Part shown: positions 12,801 through 25,100 of the stretch, piece by piece | How the letters are laid out: each line of letters starts with the position of its first letter | How positions within the stretch are numbered: the stretch's first letter is position 1 | NCBI GenBank assembly: GCA_023055355.1 | Contig: JALJCS010000038.1 | Coordinates: 1,922,001-1,986,000 of the forward strand | Source of the DNA: Agelaius tricolor | Taxonomy: Eukaryota; Chordata; Aves; Passeriformes; Icteridae | Direction: 5' to 3' | Length of the DNA stretch: 64,000 nucleotides | Notes under the pieces: model-generated | The model's input: the letters and a program-made list of their open reading frames with translations, nothing else | The model's database searches: none | Told to the model about the DNA's origin: nothing | Program-made: the position numbers and the translations under genes

Positions 12801-15800
12801 ATCAAGCTAAGTAGCAAATAAATCTCCCGATCTCATAAGCTGCACAGCAAGATCATGTAAATGCAAATGAAGGGCTTGATTTCAAGCTGTCGTGGGGGGA
12901 AGGAGGGAAAAATGCTGGGCCTTGTCACTGCAATCACTTCACTCTGCAAGTGCAGTAAATCTGCAATAATAATAGTAATGGCAGCGTGACGGGAGGCTTT
13001 ACTGTACAAGGGGGTGTAATGAAAAGGGGAACAGAAGGTAGGAAGGAGGCAGGGCCTGGCAGGCTGAAAATGCACCAGCACAGAGTTTGCAGGTGTCCAC
13101 AGGGCAGAGCCAGAGAGGAGGGGATGGGGCTGAGTCGGAGCACAGAGGATTCAGGGATTTGCCCAGCATCCCCTCCCAGGGAAAGGCTGGGGAGGCAGGG
13201 ATTAAAAATCCACATCTCAGTCTCTTTCTGTACCTCTCTGTATGGACATGTCTCCCAGCTCTCTCAGTCATCTTCAGAAAATTGATGCAATGCGTTTTGC
13301 TGGGCCATGAACACAAATAAGTCTTGCAACAAAACCTGGAATCCTTAAAGATTTTGCACTTTTACCTTTGCAATGCCTCCACCTCAAGAAACAGAGCCCT
13401 TTCAGAGCTTTCCTCTTCCTCCTCCACAGCAAACATTCTGCAACACTTAAATACAAATCCAGGGCTCAAGCCCAGGGCTGCAGAGATCAGAAACTACCTG
13501 GCAAAGGCTCAGGATCACTCAGTACACCCAACAGCACTCACTTTTCAGCCAGCCAAGGGATCCCCACTGATCAAACAGCCCCAGCACTGCAGCATGACCA
13601 GTGGGAGCATGGCACCCTCCAAACCCAGCCCAGACACACCAGGGAAATTATCATGTCCAAAGGGGAAAAGATGCATCAGCCAAGCCCTTAAAGACAGTTT
13701 GAGAGAGCAAACAAAGCCTCAGCACTCATCCCTCATAGCCCTGAGAGGTGTTGATCTCTGCTGGGTGCTCTGGGAATGCTTCAGGATAAGGTCTAGAGCT
13801 ATGTTTTCCAAACTGGCTGGATAAACAGCATTTAGGATGCTGGATTTTCCTCACTGAGGTCGTAAAGGGAGAAAACTTGCAGAAGGTACCCAGAGAAAAT
13901 TAGGACCGCCTGGGATGCAGAGAGAGACGGTTTTAATTAGAGCCAAGAGGTGGGAAATAAGGCAGAGAAATGACATCTTAATGAGGTTTAATGAAGTTGT
14001 CTGCTGATGGGCACAGCTGTCAGACAGATCTGTATTCCAGCCAAGCAGCTTTGTGACAGGCTAAACCTGAACACAGGCAACCGTGCTGGAACTGGGGGAG
14101 AAAGAAAAAAAAAATACATTCTGTATCAACTTTGGCTCAGTTTCCCCACTGCTTCATGACAGAGCACACCTATAATGCCTCAGGACAAACAAATGAAACC
14201 AGCCCATGAGCTGGAAACAGCATTTTGCTAATTTATGAATGAGAAAGGCTGTAATTGTGGATTACACTGAGCAGGATTCATTCCTGCTACATCCTTCCCC
14301 TTCTTTGCTTTTGTAGGTAAAAAATGTTGGCAGGCAACTAGAGTCTTGTGAGCTCGTTGATTTTTCTTCAGGCACAGATTCTCTCCATGTTCAACATATT
14401 GGACCAGATTTTTTTTTTTAATTAATTATCCAGCACCTTCAGCTTTATTTATTCAGTGCAAAGTGACTGTAAAATGCCACCTGATCATAAAAGGAAACAG
14501 CATGCACTCATTTTGTGATGGAGTAAACACCCAACTGTGTTAACTTCAGGTGCTCTGCAGAAGGGACCCTTTAAATAAATAAATTAATTAAAATGTAGTT
14601 TCAGAGTTCTGCACTTGAGGGTCTGGAAGCAGCTTTGCCACAGGTTACAAACCTCTCTCCTGCCCTGCAGTTTCTCTGTGATTTTTCTCCCATCTGATGC
14701 CCCTTTGCTATCACAGCAGATTTCTGACCTCACTTCCCTGATCCATCAGCAGAAGGTGATCCCAGGAAAACGCCTTTTCTCCTGCATCTGAGGAACCTTC
14801 CACCATTTCCTTTGCACAACCACCCTAAAAATAGCTGTAAATACAGGAAGAGCAGAGCAGCAATGAAAGCTCCTTTATCCCAGCTGGCAGTGCTTTGCAC
14901 AAGCTGCTGGCACACACAGAGTGCACACAGGGTTTGTCACTGCCACTGCAGCCCTGGTGGCACTAAAACCCCACTCAGTGCCCTTGTGCTGGACAGGGGA
15001 CAGTCCCTCCCTGTGCTCAGGGCTCACAGGAGGGATGTGGGGAAATGCAGCCGTGCTTGCATCACATCCCTGGCTCGATGGCTTTTAGAAAGGGCTGCTT
15101 GCAACAAAGGAGCTGCAGTTTCACACAGGACGGGTCCCTAAAACTCATTTTCTGGGGAAACTGTGCTTCTGGAAGCAGCAGAAATGGCACACCTCCTTTA
15201 GAGTGTGGAGTGTAAAAGTTGGAGGAATTACGAGCACATTTTAGAGACCTCACTGCAGAGCCCTCTGGGAGGGTGCCTGTTCTGGACAGGGGTTATAAAC
15301 CCTCACTCTCCAGGTAAAACTGGCTCAGTGAGAGTTTGCCTGAGCTGAGGGTGATGCAGAAGAGCATACTGGAAAGCAGCCACCATGCTGGCAGTGCACA
15401 GGGGTGCCATGGCTGCTCTGAGGCCCTGGCCAGGGTTTGCACTGCTGACTGGGAATAAAAGGAAAATTTTGGTGTGGACAATGCTCCTACACAAGCAGCT
15501 CCAGTGAGCTGGGTCCCTTATCAACCTGCACAGCCTGAGCCTGCCATGGTGGCAAGATGGAAGTGGTTCATTTGCTGCTTCTTTTTCACTGTGTCTCTGC
15601 AGAAAGGGCTGCATTTGATTCAGCAGCTCCTGATCCAGAGTGTGATAATGGCCATCTCCATGTCAGTGTTCACCCATGAGAAGCACCAGTGTGGTATTTC
15701 AGCACTTTCATTCTCCAAACAAGACCTGCCAACACCTACAACAGCCCAGCTCTCCTGACACCCTTCCCATGGAAAATAACCAGTCCCAAAGCACCCACAT

Positions 15801-16598
15801 CCTGCCCTCAGGGCTCCTGGGACTCTGCTCCAGCTTTCCCTGTGCCAGGCTCTCTCCCCTGCCCTCCCTTTGAAGCAGCAATGAGGTTTCAGGACACATC
15901 CTGCAGTGGCTTCACCATGGAGATGGGAGGGTGGAGACAAAAGGGTGAGGGGAGGTCAGTTAATCCCACAGACACCACCAGGCTGGGACACACATGAGCT
16001 GGGGAAGAGTTCATTTGAAAACTAAATTGAAATTATGTTATTGAGCTGAAGTTTTTTTCTGTGCTATAAAGCCCAGGCTCTGCTCTTCCTTCTTCATCCC
16101 CCTTATCCTCCTCCTCCTCCAGCATGCCTTGTGTCTTGGTTATTCCCAGGCAGGAGCATCCATGTGATTGTGCCTGGGGAAGTTTATGTCAGTTTTTTGG
16201 GAGGATGCACAATTTGGAAATGAAATAACTCAAAGCAAAGTTAAGACTAGCTGCAGACACCACAGCTTGGCATCCCCACCAAAGGAGAGATTAACCAAAC
16301 AAGAAGACTTCAAGTCCATATCTATTGAGTCAGGATCCCTATTTCCAGCAAAGCTAGGTCTCTTTGTAACTCAAAACCTAACTTGGGTGAAATTTAGCAT
16401 TCTTTAGGCTTCAGCTCCTTTTTGCACTGTGGCACTCACTCGTGCAGTGGGATTCAAGCCCTTGCCAAATGGACACTCCTGGTAATTGTGGCTGTGTTCT
16501 ACTACAAACTTCTGTTTTCAGGGGCTTTATCTTATCAGAAAATGTCTTTATGCTTCTCTATTAATGTTCCATATGCTTCTCTGTTCCTTTTTCTGCAG

Positions 16599-16698
16599 CC
16601 AGAGCTTGGAAAGCCCATGAGAAACTGCTACTCCCTGCCAGGCCCTGATTTTACCTATGGGATGTACATGCACAAGAGAGATGGAGGAGTCCCTGAAG
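16599..16698 (+). CDS. CFAP77: CFAP77, internal coding exon (PELGKP exon)
   Basis: CFAP77 (cilia and flagella associated protein 77; human C9orf171) is a microtubule inner protein of motile-cilium doublets, placed near the outer junction where the B-tubule meets the A-tubule. This 100-nt exon begins after a strong acceptor (pyrimidine tract, then tgcag at 16594-16598) and ends before the donor GTAGGA at 16699. It encodes the family's signature start PELGKP, then NCYSLPGPDF.YG, and ends DGGVPE plus one base of a split codon. That phase fits the next exon exactly. The upstream exon carrying the start codon was not found. The assignment rests on remembered family motifs and on the neighbours BARHL1 and DDX31. 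Confidence 0.88.
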
Positions 16699-17200
16699 GT
16701 AGGACACTGCCCCTAAAACACAGACCTGCAACAAAATCCTAATGCTAGAAGGAAGTCTCCTCTTTCCCATGGCTCTTCATCAAGCTGGAAGTGCAGAACT
16801 CCAACATTTACCCACTTTCATTAACATTACCCCAATTGCTTGGTGACCAGTGAAGTTTCTCTGTCACATTAGGAACTTTCAGAGGCTCACACAGAGCCCA
16901 AGCAGGGAGGATGCACCTGCAAAACGTGATGCACCTGGGCACTGTCATAACTTTGTCAGGGCTCCTGCTTTGTGCTCTCAGGGACAATTCCCCTGTAAAA
17001 TCAGACATGCTGAGCAAGCCAGGGTGGAGGGTGAGAAGGCATCCAATTCAGATGGGGTATGGGATGCAGTGGGATGGGGTATGAAGCTCACAAAAGGAAC
17101 CTGAGCCCCACAAGACCCCCATGCACATGCACACATCAATCAGCTTTCCCAAAAGGAGCTAACTGAGATGTCCCCTCTTTTTATTTCCTTCCAACTCCAG

Positions 17201-17280
17201 CCATGGGCCACTGGGACACAGTGAAGGCCAAGGCTCACCCCTGTAAGAGGGTGATGCCCCGGGATTTTGTGGCCATGAAC
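17201..17280 (+). pseudogene. Pseudo-exon copy 1 of CFAP77 exon
   Basis: It follows acceptor ...ctccag. In the phase set by the previous exon it reads through GHWDTVKAKAHP and RDFVAMN, then reaches an in-frame TGA about 23 nt further on. A weak GTGCAC donor lies just past that stop. If spliced in, it would truncate the protein. Confidence 0.88.
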
Positions 17281-17380
17281 CTTAGGCCCACAAGACCCCC
17301 ATGAAGGTGCACACACATCAATCAGCTTTCCCAAAAGGAGCTAACTGAGATGCCTCCTCTTTGTCTCTATTTCCTTCCAG

Positions 17381-17460
17381 CCATAGGCCACTGGGACTCA
17401 GTGAAGGCCAAGGCCCACTCCCATAAGAGGGTCATGCCCTGGGACTTCATGGCTATGAAC
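17381..17460 (+). pseudogene. Pseudo-exon copy 2 of CFAP77 exon
   Basis: It follows acceptor ttccttccag and reads GHWDSVKAKAH then RVMPWDFMAMN before the shared linker and an in-frame TGA. The substitutions P-to-S and R-to-W against the functional exon suggest relaxed constraint. Confidence 0.88.
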
Positions 17461-17561
17461 CTAAGCCCCACAAAACCCCCATGAAGGTGCACACACCTCA
17501 ATCTGCTTTCCCAAACAGAAGCTATCCTAGATGCCTTCTCTTTGTCTCTATTTCCTTCCAG

Positions 17562-17641
17562 CCATAGGGCACTGGGCCTTAGTGAAGGCCAAAGCTCATC
17601 CCTGTAAAAGGGTCATGCCCCAGGACTTTGTGGCCATGAAC
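17562..17641 (+). pseudogene. Pseudo-exon copy 3 of CFAP77 exon
   Basis: It follows acceptor ttccttccag and reads GHWALVKAKAHP then RVMPQDFVAMN. The frame stays open further than in copies 1 and 2, into the linker, before a stop. No convincing donor was seen before that stop. Confidence 0.88.
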
Positions 17642-17736
17642 CTTAGCCCCACATGCATGGTGCACAAGTATCAGTCAGCTTTCCTAAACAGAAGCTGAGA
17701 TGTCTCCTCTTAGTCTCTATTTCCTTCCCTCTCCAG

Positions 17737-17816
17737 CCATAGGCCCCTGGGACTCAGTGAGGGCCAAGGCTCACCCCCATAAGAGGCTCATGCCCCAGGA
17801 CTTCATGGCCATGAAC
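17737..17816 (+). pseudogene. Pseudo-exon copy 4 of CFAP77 exon
   Basis: It follows acceptor ctctccag and reads GPWDSVRAKAHP then RLMPQDFMAMN. The conserved His of GHWD is replaced by Pro. It is the closest copy to the functional exon, 167 bp upstream of that exon's acceptor. Confidence 0.88.
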
Positions 17817-17903
17817 CTGAGCCCCACAAGACCCCCATGCACAGCACACACACATCAATCAAGGTTTTAACCAAGTTGCCTCCTCCTCTCCATTTCCTTC
17901 CAG

Positions 17904-18126
17904 CCATAGGGCACTGGGACGCAGTGAAGGCCAAGGCCCACCCCCGTAAGAGGGTGATGCCCCGGGATTTCGTGGCCATGGGCCGTGCAGCTGTGGATGA
18001 AGGCTGCACCACAGCCAGGGAGTTTGCTCTGTACTATGGCTACATGGACATCCGCTGCAAGGACAAGGGCATCCTCAGATATGGGGGCAAGGCACCCCCA
18101 GGCATGACCTTTGGCAAGCCACCACG
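17904..18126 (+). CDS. CFAP77: CFAP77, internal coding exon (GHWD exon)
   Basis: This is the full-length exon ending the duplicated array. It is 223 nt, with acceptor ccttccag and a strong donor GTAAGG at 18127. It completes the split Ala codon of the previous exon and encodes 74 further codons: GHWDAVKAKAHP, RVMPRDFVAM, a TAREFALYYGYMDIR segment, and PPGMTFGKPP ending in a split Arg. The human protein has an equivalent GHWD...DYVAMN...TAREQ...MTFG series. Unlike the four partial copies, this exon reads G rather than N after VAM, continues without interruption and has a usable donor, so it is taken as the functional copy. Confidence 0.9.
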
Positions 18127-18159
18127 GTAAGGGCCCTCCTCAGGATGAAATTATCCATT

Positions 18160-19470
18160 CCTACCTGTGGGGGTATTAGTTGTTGGTTTTTTTTGGGTTT
18201 GGATTGAAGGTGTTTGAGACAGTAATTTGTGTTTGGATTTGATTTTAATTGTTTATTTTAATTTTATATTTATTATTTCATATTTTGTAAATTGGTTATT
18301 TTATATTTTATATTTGTTTTTAAATGTTTTAATTGTATATTTTATATTTTATATTTAATTTTTAATATTTTATTTTAATTGTTTATTATTTTTTATTAGT
18401 AACATGGTTTTATTATTGTGAGTTTGGCAGCTTTTTATTAGAAGGCAAAAAATGGCTAACAATTTTTTGTTACAAGCTTTTTTTAAGACTAAACTATTTA
18501 ATTAAGAACTGACATGGATTTTTTTTTTTAAACTCAATAACTGATTTCAAAAGTTTGCAATGCGGACTTTTTTACTTAATTACAAAATGCTACTTAAACT
18601 TACAAAGAAGAAGGAAGAAGAAGAAGCAGGAAGAAGAAACTTAGGATGACACTTTTGCTTTCTATTTTGCTTCTATCTACAGCATACTAAAAATTTCAAA
18701 ACCTAAATTTTTCACTAAGTGGTACACTTACACTACTCTTTATAATTTATTTCACACTTTTGATATCCTGGAGTTTAATTCACACTATATCGACATCTAG
18801 GAAACTTTTTCTATGAATGAGGGTTAAAGTTAGTGCTCCTTTGGGGGTCAGGGCAGCCCAGAGCAAACAGAGAAATATTCCTGGTGCCCTGGGTTTCCAC
18901 ACCTACCCTCACACCTACATCCCGCCCCAGTCTCAGCTACCACAGACCCAAAAGAGAAGTGTCCTGAACCTGGATGTGCTGAGTCACAGCATCACATCTG
19001 ATATATGGTCTCCTCCAGCCAGGTCTCATAAGCTCTTGGACGTTTATATCACACCAAGAGAGCTCAGCTACCTTAGAAGGCATAGAATCAGCAGGATGAC
19101 TTCTCTAGTAGTATTGGAAACAGAAAAGTTTTAATAAAAGGCAAAATAACAGAACTCTTTACAGAGAAAACCCGAGCCAGGTGCAAGAGGTTCTTGCTCC
19201 TGGTAAAACTAAAACACCCCACAAATGCAATAAGTTCCTTTGTTCTTTTCTTTTTCTAGTAAATTGCTCAGCCAGGACTTTTTGGTTCCTGTCCAATTGG
19301 CTATCCTTAAGTTTGAGGTGAAGTCCCCCAGATCCTAGGAGGTGTCTTTTTACCTAATTGAGGAGAGAAACTTTTGGGCTTTTTTCCTTTTTTAAGGAGA
19401 CAAATGATAGTTGTGTCACTCCGTCAACAGGGGGCACATTCCTACAACACTCCTGTCAGATAATCAACTA
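18160..19470. mobile_element. Possible LTR-retrotransposon or LTR remnant
   Basis: The block differs from its surroundings. A low-complexity T/A-rich start (18180-18420, reiterating 'tattttatattt'), a GAAGAA tract near 18600 and a unique AT-rich segment lead to a part with 'ttttaataaaaggcaaaataacag' near 19130 and 'gtaaaactaaaacacc' near 19203. It ends near 'gggggcacattcctacaaca'. The right part resembles avian endogenous-retrovirus LTR sequence as I remember it. I could not settle the ends, target-site duplication, strand or family, and no coding region of any virus is present. Confidence 0.35.
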
Positions 19471-19869
19471 CCTGAATCTAACATACGTGCCACAACACAG
19501 CTTCATTTCACCTGTAGTATTATGGGCTTGAAGCCTCTTAAAAATGTCTTCAATACCAACCCTTTAATCTAAAGGAATATGAAGAGCTGTCAGCCAGAAA
19601 ATTGGCATCCCAGGGTGAGAAAATCAGAGCAACAGCATTTCTACCTGTCTGCACTGGTAGAAATACTCTGGTGGAGTTAAAGATCAGTTCAAAGTTCTTT
19701 ATCCTCTTTCCCACTTAGTTCATTGCTCTGCATTGGGCAGAAATTGGGAATGGAGCAGGACAGAGGTAAAAAATCTTCTCCCTGCCAGTGCAACTCCAGC
19801 ACAAACCAGTGCTCAAAGCCTCTCAAAGTCCTGCTACTGCTGGAGCCCAGGGGGGTTTCTTGCTCTGTG

Positions 19870-20480
19870 CAGGTCTGGACCAGACATTAGGTTTTTATTT
19901 TAAGAGCTTGATAATAATCACTACCAGAAAAATAACAGCTACAAATTCTAGAGAAAAGACATGATGAACGGCACCGTGTATTTTACATGATAGTAAATGG
20001 GCTTTGCATATGCAAATTGAATGGATTTTAAAATGGTATTTAATGACAATTTTCGTAGCAGACATTAACATTAATTGCATCAAAATGAAAATGTAGCATT
20101 AGCTTGCTGTTAGCTGCAAATGCCCCAGCTATAAAGCTTTATCTTTATCAGTATCAGCCCTCATCCCTGTGACAGGGCTGCTCGGCAAATTGCAGGCAAA
20201 AGGGCTTTTATGTTGCCAAAGTATCCCCCAATGTAGGCCAAAATCAACATCAATTTTGCTTTATTTCTTCATAAACGGAGGTTAAATGGCTGCCTGTAAG
20301 AAGCCCAGGCATCCTTCAAAAGTTTTAAGGAAAATCTGCAGACCCCACAATGGCAGAAGTCGTGAGAAAGGGCTTTTAATTGAAAGTTATTACTGTACAA
20401 CTTGCCTGCTGCTTAATAGCTACCTTTTATGCAGACTGATTGTATTTATCCCTTTACTTTAAAAGCACATTATAGATAAA
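19870..20480. promoter_or_regulatory. Candidate conserved regulatory block in CFAP77 intron
   Basis: AT-rich unique DNA with many TAAT cores, a near-octamer 'tatgcaaat' close to 20008, GATA-like 'ttatctttatc' near 20139 and blocks such as 'gctcggcaaattgcaggc'. Repeats and long open frames are absent. This resembles the conserved non-coding elements that surround homeobox genes. Conservation was not tested. Confidence 0.3.
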
Positions 20481-22119
20481 ACCAAATTACTGGGATTATC
20501 AAGGAGTTGTTACAGGCATTTCAGTAAAAGTGGGAGTTTAACACACTTTTCCATGACTGGCAAGTTGGAGAGACCAGCTTTGGTGAGCATTCCCAGGAAA
20601 AGCTGATCCTTGGTGACAGCAAGACCCATCTTCCTAAAAATGACCTGGTTGTCCATGGATTTCAGTTGGGTTTGGACTCTAAGCCCTGTTTCACTGAGAT
20701 CTCAGTGCTGCTGCCTGGGAAGGTGCTCCCAAGTGAGGCACGTGCGTGTCTGGGGGCAGAAGAAAACTGGCAAAAGGTCTTTTTCCACAACTCCAAGCAC
20801 TTCATGTCTTCAAGAAATAACAGGTCTGATCTAGAGGTCTATTAACATCTCGGGTGCAGTGAATTTTTCAGCAAGAACAGCACCTGCCTGTCATCCCCCA
20901 GCACTGACAGTGAGAGCAAAGGTGCTTTCCCATGGCCCTGGAAGCAGCTGGGACACCCAGCCTGATGATGGGGTGCTCTGGGACAGCCCAGAACCCCAGT
21001 GCAGACCCTGCCCAGTCTGCAGCTCTCTGCACAGTGGGAACTGCAGCTGGTGCCATCCCACAGCCTCAGGGCTGGGCTGCTTCCCTGGGAACCCAAATAA
21101 CTCAAATAACCCAAATAATTGTCACAGGAACGTGGCTGGGGTCACTGGGTAATGGACAAGGGGCTTCTTGAGCCCTGGCAACTCATCTCCAGCCCCTCCT
21201 GAGGCCCTGGGTTGTGCTGCTAAAGGCTTCTGTCTCCTGGAGACACCAGGGTCAGGAGTTCTCCCTAGGCTCACAGGTTGGAGCTCTCCTGCATCATCCC
21301 AAATAGAAACAAAGCTGTGGTTGCTATTAGTGCCTTGTTAATCACTGCCTGGCCCTGCTGCTGCTCTAACTCAGATCTCTTGTGCCTCTGCTTTCTGCTC
21401 ACAGCGTGTGCAGCGTTTTACCAGGCAGCCTCACACACTGCAGCGAGCTCTCTGAAGCTTTGAGGCCCCTTTCCTTTCTTTTCCTGGGATATTTACCTTC
21501 AAAGGTCACCCATACCCCTCTATATTCCCCCTGGGCACCTTCCAGGGGAGAGAAGCAGTGCTGCTTTTTGCTGATTTCCCCCCCTATTCTCTCCCTCCCT
21601 TTTCCCAGAGTAATGTTTGCTACCAATCACGTGGCCAGCTTTGTTGTGAGAGTCATAAAAAGGACATTTTTCATCTCTCCTTTTTCCTGCTCTCGCTCCC
21701 TTCTCTCTCTCAGTAGCAGACAGAGATTTATTCCTTCCCTGATGCCTGTGGCATTTGGAGCTGGGAGGGGTCAGGGGAGGCACTGATGGAACATAACAGA
21801 TAATGCAGTGGTTCCCCAGGGGCTTGTCCAGCTCCAGAGCCGATCCATCAGCAGGGAGTGCTCGTGCCAAGGTCAGCAGTAACGAGGATGGGGTGGGCTC
21901 CCAGCCTCCCCCGTGGGGCATCCTCCAGCCAGGCTCCCCCAGTTCATGCTCTGAGCTCCACAGGAGCTGCCTTGTGCAAGCACTTTGCAGAGAGGACCCT
22001 GAGTGCAGGCACTGGGCTCACAGGCTCAGCTTCAGCTCTCCCAGCCCTCCTCCCCACCACACACAGCTCCACAGGCTCATCTTCCAAGGAGAATTCCCAT
22101 CTTTGACAGTCCCCTCCAG

Positions 22120-22174
22120 GAGCTAAACCCCATCCACGTGCTGTGTGGATTATCCCATCCACGTGCTCTGTGGA
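22120..22174. repeat. Two-copy 27-bp direct repeat with E-box
   Basis: The motif 'ccatccacgtgct.tgtggat' occurs twice back to back. Each copy holds the palindromic E-box CACGTG. It is small, and the function, if any, is unknown. Confidence 0.75.
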
Positions 22175-25100
22175 TCATTACAGAGCTGCTGAGGGCTGCT
22201 GTCCTCCCAGGTCTTTTCATTCAAAATAACCCCACAGGTGTGTCCAGCCCCATACTCTGCAATAATGACCTTGTTTTACAAGGAGGAGGCTGCAGGGCTG
22301 GTGTTTGATGATACTGGAGACCTAAAGGCATCGAGGGTCTGTGAAGACCTCCAGGATCTTCACTGGTGTCACTCCAGCCTGCTATTCAAGGTGCATCTGG
22401 AAACCTCAGGAGGTGTCCAGACCTACATTTATCCTCCTGACCACCTTTTCTGGCTGAGCTTCCCTGTGCACTGAAATCAGCCAATATTAAAGGATCATTT
22501 TTGGAACAAGAAGTAAACACAAAGACGTGGCTGCTGCCTACAGCTGGATTTTAGATGCTATTGATCTGTGCAAGGTCACACAAGGAGTCTGAAGCCAGCA
22601 CGCTCCAGCACACAGCTGGTACCCCGAGCACCAGTTCTGTCCCCAGGAGTGAGCAGGGCAGAGTGCACCCTCAGCATGGACACACTGCCCAGCCCTGCCA
22701 GGAGAGAAAAGCTTCCAGCCACCTCTTGGGGATCATCCCAAATCTGCCTGCTGTGCCCCAGAACCTGTTCCTGGGCAGGAGCAGTGCACAGCCATGCTCT
22801 GCCATCCTGTACCTGCTCCAAAGCCTGCGTGGCCATAACCCTGCCTCCCACGGGCTGCCATGCACTTGGCAGTTGGCCTGGAGGTTGGGCTGACCTTGGG
22901 TGTGCTGGCAGGATTTCCCTGGCACTCTGTCATCCCCAGGGCTCCTGCCGGGCCCCCCCGCCACTGTCTGCCTTCTCTTCAATTGTCCCTTTCCTGAATT
23001 TTACAGCCCATTTTCCTTCTGTCTTCATCTCCTGCCTCGAATCCACCTCCCCTTCTCTAAAACTGCTCCTAATCCTTTGGCAGCTGTTTTCATCATGTCC
23101 CTGCAGCAAACTCACCTCTCCAAAGTGTTTGGTCACTGCAATCTCTCTTCTTCGAATTGTTACACTTGGCCAAGGGCATCAGTTACCCAGTACCTCCTCT
23201 TTAATTGGTATCATTTGCAGCCATCCCAATCTTTCACCTTCCCTGAGAAGGGAGATTTCTTTGCTCATGTTCTGCTCAGCAAGTGGCCTTTCTACCCAAA
23301 GTGTCTGTGCTGTTTGCACACAGCCAGAACAAAGTTTAGAAAGCTGCTCAAGAGGTGCTGAGGTATTTCCACTGATACGTTTATTTTTGAGAGACTTAAA
23401 GAACATTTCAAGTTGCTAATATATGGCTGTTGAAAGAAAGCTAATCTAGATGTAGACCAGCTGCAAAGATGTCAAGGAAATAATGTGTTACTGGGAAGAA
23501 TCCACAAGGAAAAGCTGGACTGGCAATAAAATTTAATATTACAGCAAGTGTGCATCTGACCCATGATCACTGGAAGACAAAGGGAGTGTAAAGTCACCAA
23601 AATCCTAAAGTTTAGGGCAAAAAGGGTTTTACAGGGAAAAAAAGAAACCCTGAGGACTGACAAAAGAGATTATAAAAATATAACCCAGTGAGTGGAATCA
23701 CTGTCAGGCTCATGGCGACAGAGAAACGCAACCAAGGTAAAAACACAGGACTCCCATCAGCTCAGATAATTAATTACACATCCTGTCCAATCCCACGCTG
23801 AAAGGCACTTGGTGCCTCTGCCACCATTCTCACACTGCTAAGATAAGAATTTCTATTTCAAGAGTAGTTTTCTTCTCCTGGAAACATTCCAGGCTGGGTG
23901 TGTGCTCACAGAGCTCCCAGCCCCATCCATGGTGCTGGTGGTGCCTGCAGCATCTGCTGGGGCAGGAGGAGCTGTTACACCCTCCAAAAAGCCCTGAGTG
24001 CACCATGAAGATACTGATTCCCCTCCAGAGTGGTGATTTGCTTGCTGAACGAGTTTCTGACTGCTTCAGGCTGATGGTTTAAGAGAAAATAAACAGCCAA
24101 GTCATGGTTGGGCATAAGGTTCAGGTCCTGCACATCAGCCATAGAAATGGGGAAAAAAAGATCTGAAGGACAGATTAAGATCCCTTATTATCAATTGGTT
24201 TACACTGAATAGGAAAGTAATTTACTCTCACACAGCCTGGCTGTTGTCTGTGGGTTTATCTCCATTGATTACAGCCAGCTGAAGAATTTCTTCCAATGTT
24301 TTACCATCCAGAGCTACTTCTGGCCACAAGTGGACCTTTTTTTTTTGCCAACTTTCACTTTTTCAGCCTGTTCAATGAAAACCTGGGTCAGGGGGGAATA
24401 ATCACAGAATCCTTTCTGTGAAAACAAAGCTTTTCAGCCCTCATCAACATCTTTTCCTTTCAAACAAAGTCATGTTCCCACCCAGCCAGAGAGATTCAAG
24501 CATGGGATGGAGGTCAAGGGGAAGACCTCGTGCTTTGATTTCTTTTGCTCAGCATTGGAGTGGTTTTTTCTTGGTTTTTCTCTGGATATTTTGCATTTGT
24601 TGATGGCTGCAGACTGAGCATTGTTCACTCTCAGCCATAGATCTGGACCTCCAGGCAGAAGAGCTCTGTCCCACAATCACATCCCACCTGAGTTTCTCAG
24701 AGGATAACAGCAGATAACAGTAGACAAATGTGTTGAAGGCAAACCTAAATTATCTTCAATTAAGTCAGCCAAAGGGCATCTTCAACCCTAAAATCAATGC
24801 TAGCACACAAATTCCAGCTTGTCAAGCCAGTTATTCAATGGGTGAGAGCTGGCTTGGTGTCTTCCCTGCCAGACACAGGTTTCCATATGTGCTTTTAGGA
24901 CCAGTGCAAGCAAACATCTCACTGGGCCTGGGAGGGAATAGTAAAGCAAATTGGTGCTCTTGTAACCATGTGTACTCCTAAGTACAGCTATGAGCATCTG
25001 ATAAATCTTTTAAAGTGCATGTTTACAATGGATTTTATTCTTTTTACTGTTCTATACATATGAGCCCTCTGAGCAAAATAACAGATCCTCTGACACTTAG

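Larger units (their letters stand above)
1..16598. other. Non-coding 5' stretch (CFAP77 intron or upstream flank)
   Basis: No supported gene was found in these 16.6 kb on either strand. The open frames are short, lack a recognisable domain and overlap one another in several frames. The DNA is moderately AT-rich single-copy sequence with short homopolymers, one small CR1 remnant, a three-copy 92-94 bp tandem repeat and some AT-rich blocks such as 6590-6800. Since the first CFAP77 exon I recognise starts at 16599 and begins mid-protein, an earlier exon must lie further upstream. At least part of this stretch is therefore probably CFAP77 intron, but I could not find that exon here. Confidence 0.6.
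17095..17903 (+). repeat. Tandem array of partial CFAP77 exon copies (unit 167-181 bp)
   Basis: Four direct repeats precede the functional exon at 17904. Each has the 3' end of an intron with pyrimidine tract and CAG acceptor, then 80 nt matching the start of that exon, then a linker beginning near 'ccccacaa.acccccatg' and containing 'cacatcaatcagctttcc'. Acceptor-to-acceptor spacings are 180, 181, 175 and 167 bp. The linker motif already appears at about 17100, before copy one, which marks the array's left edge. None of the copies contains the second half of the exon or its donor, so the array looks like repeated unequal exchange of one exon boundary. Confidence 0.93.

Noticed and set aside
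22568..23419. 283-codon plus-strand open frame in the CFAP77 intron
   Set aside because: No recognisable motif, several overlapping frames on both strands and biased composition; no splice or start evidence.
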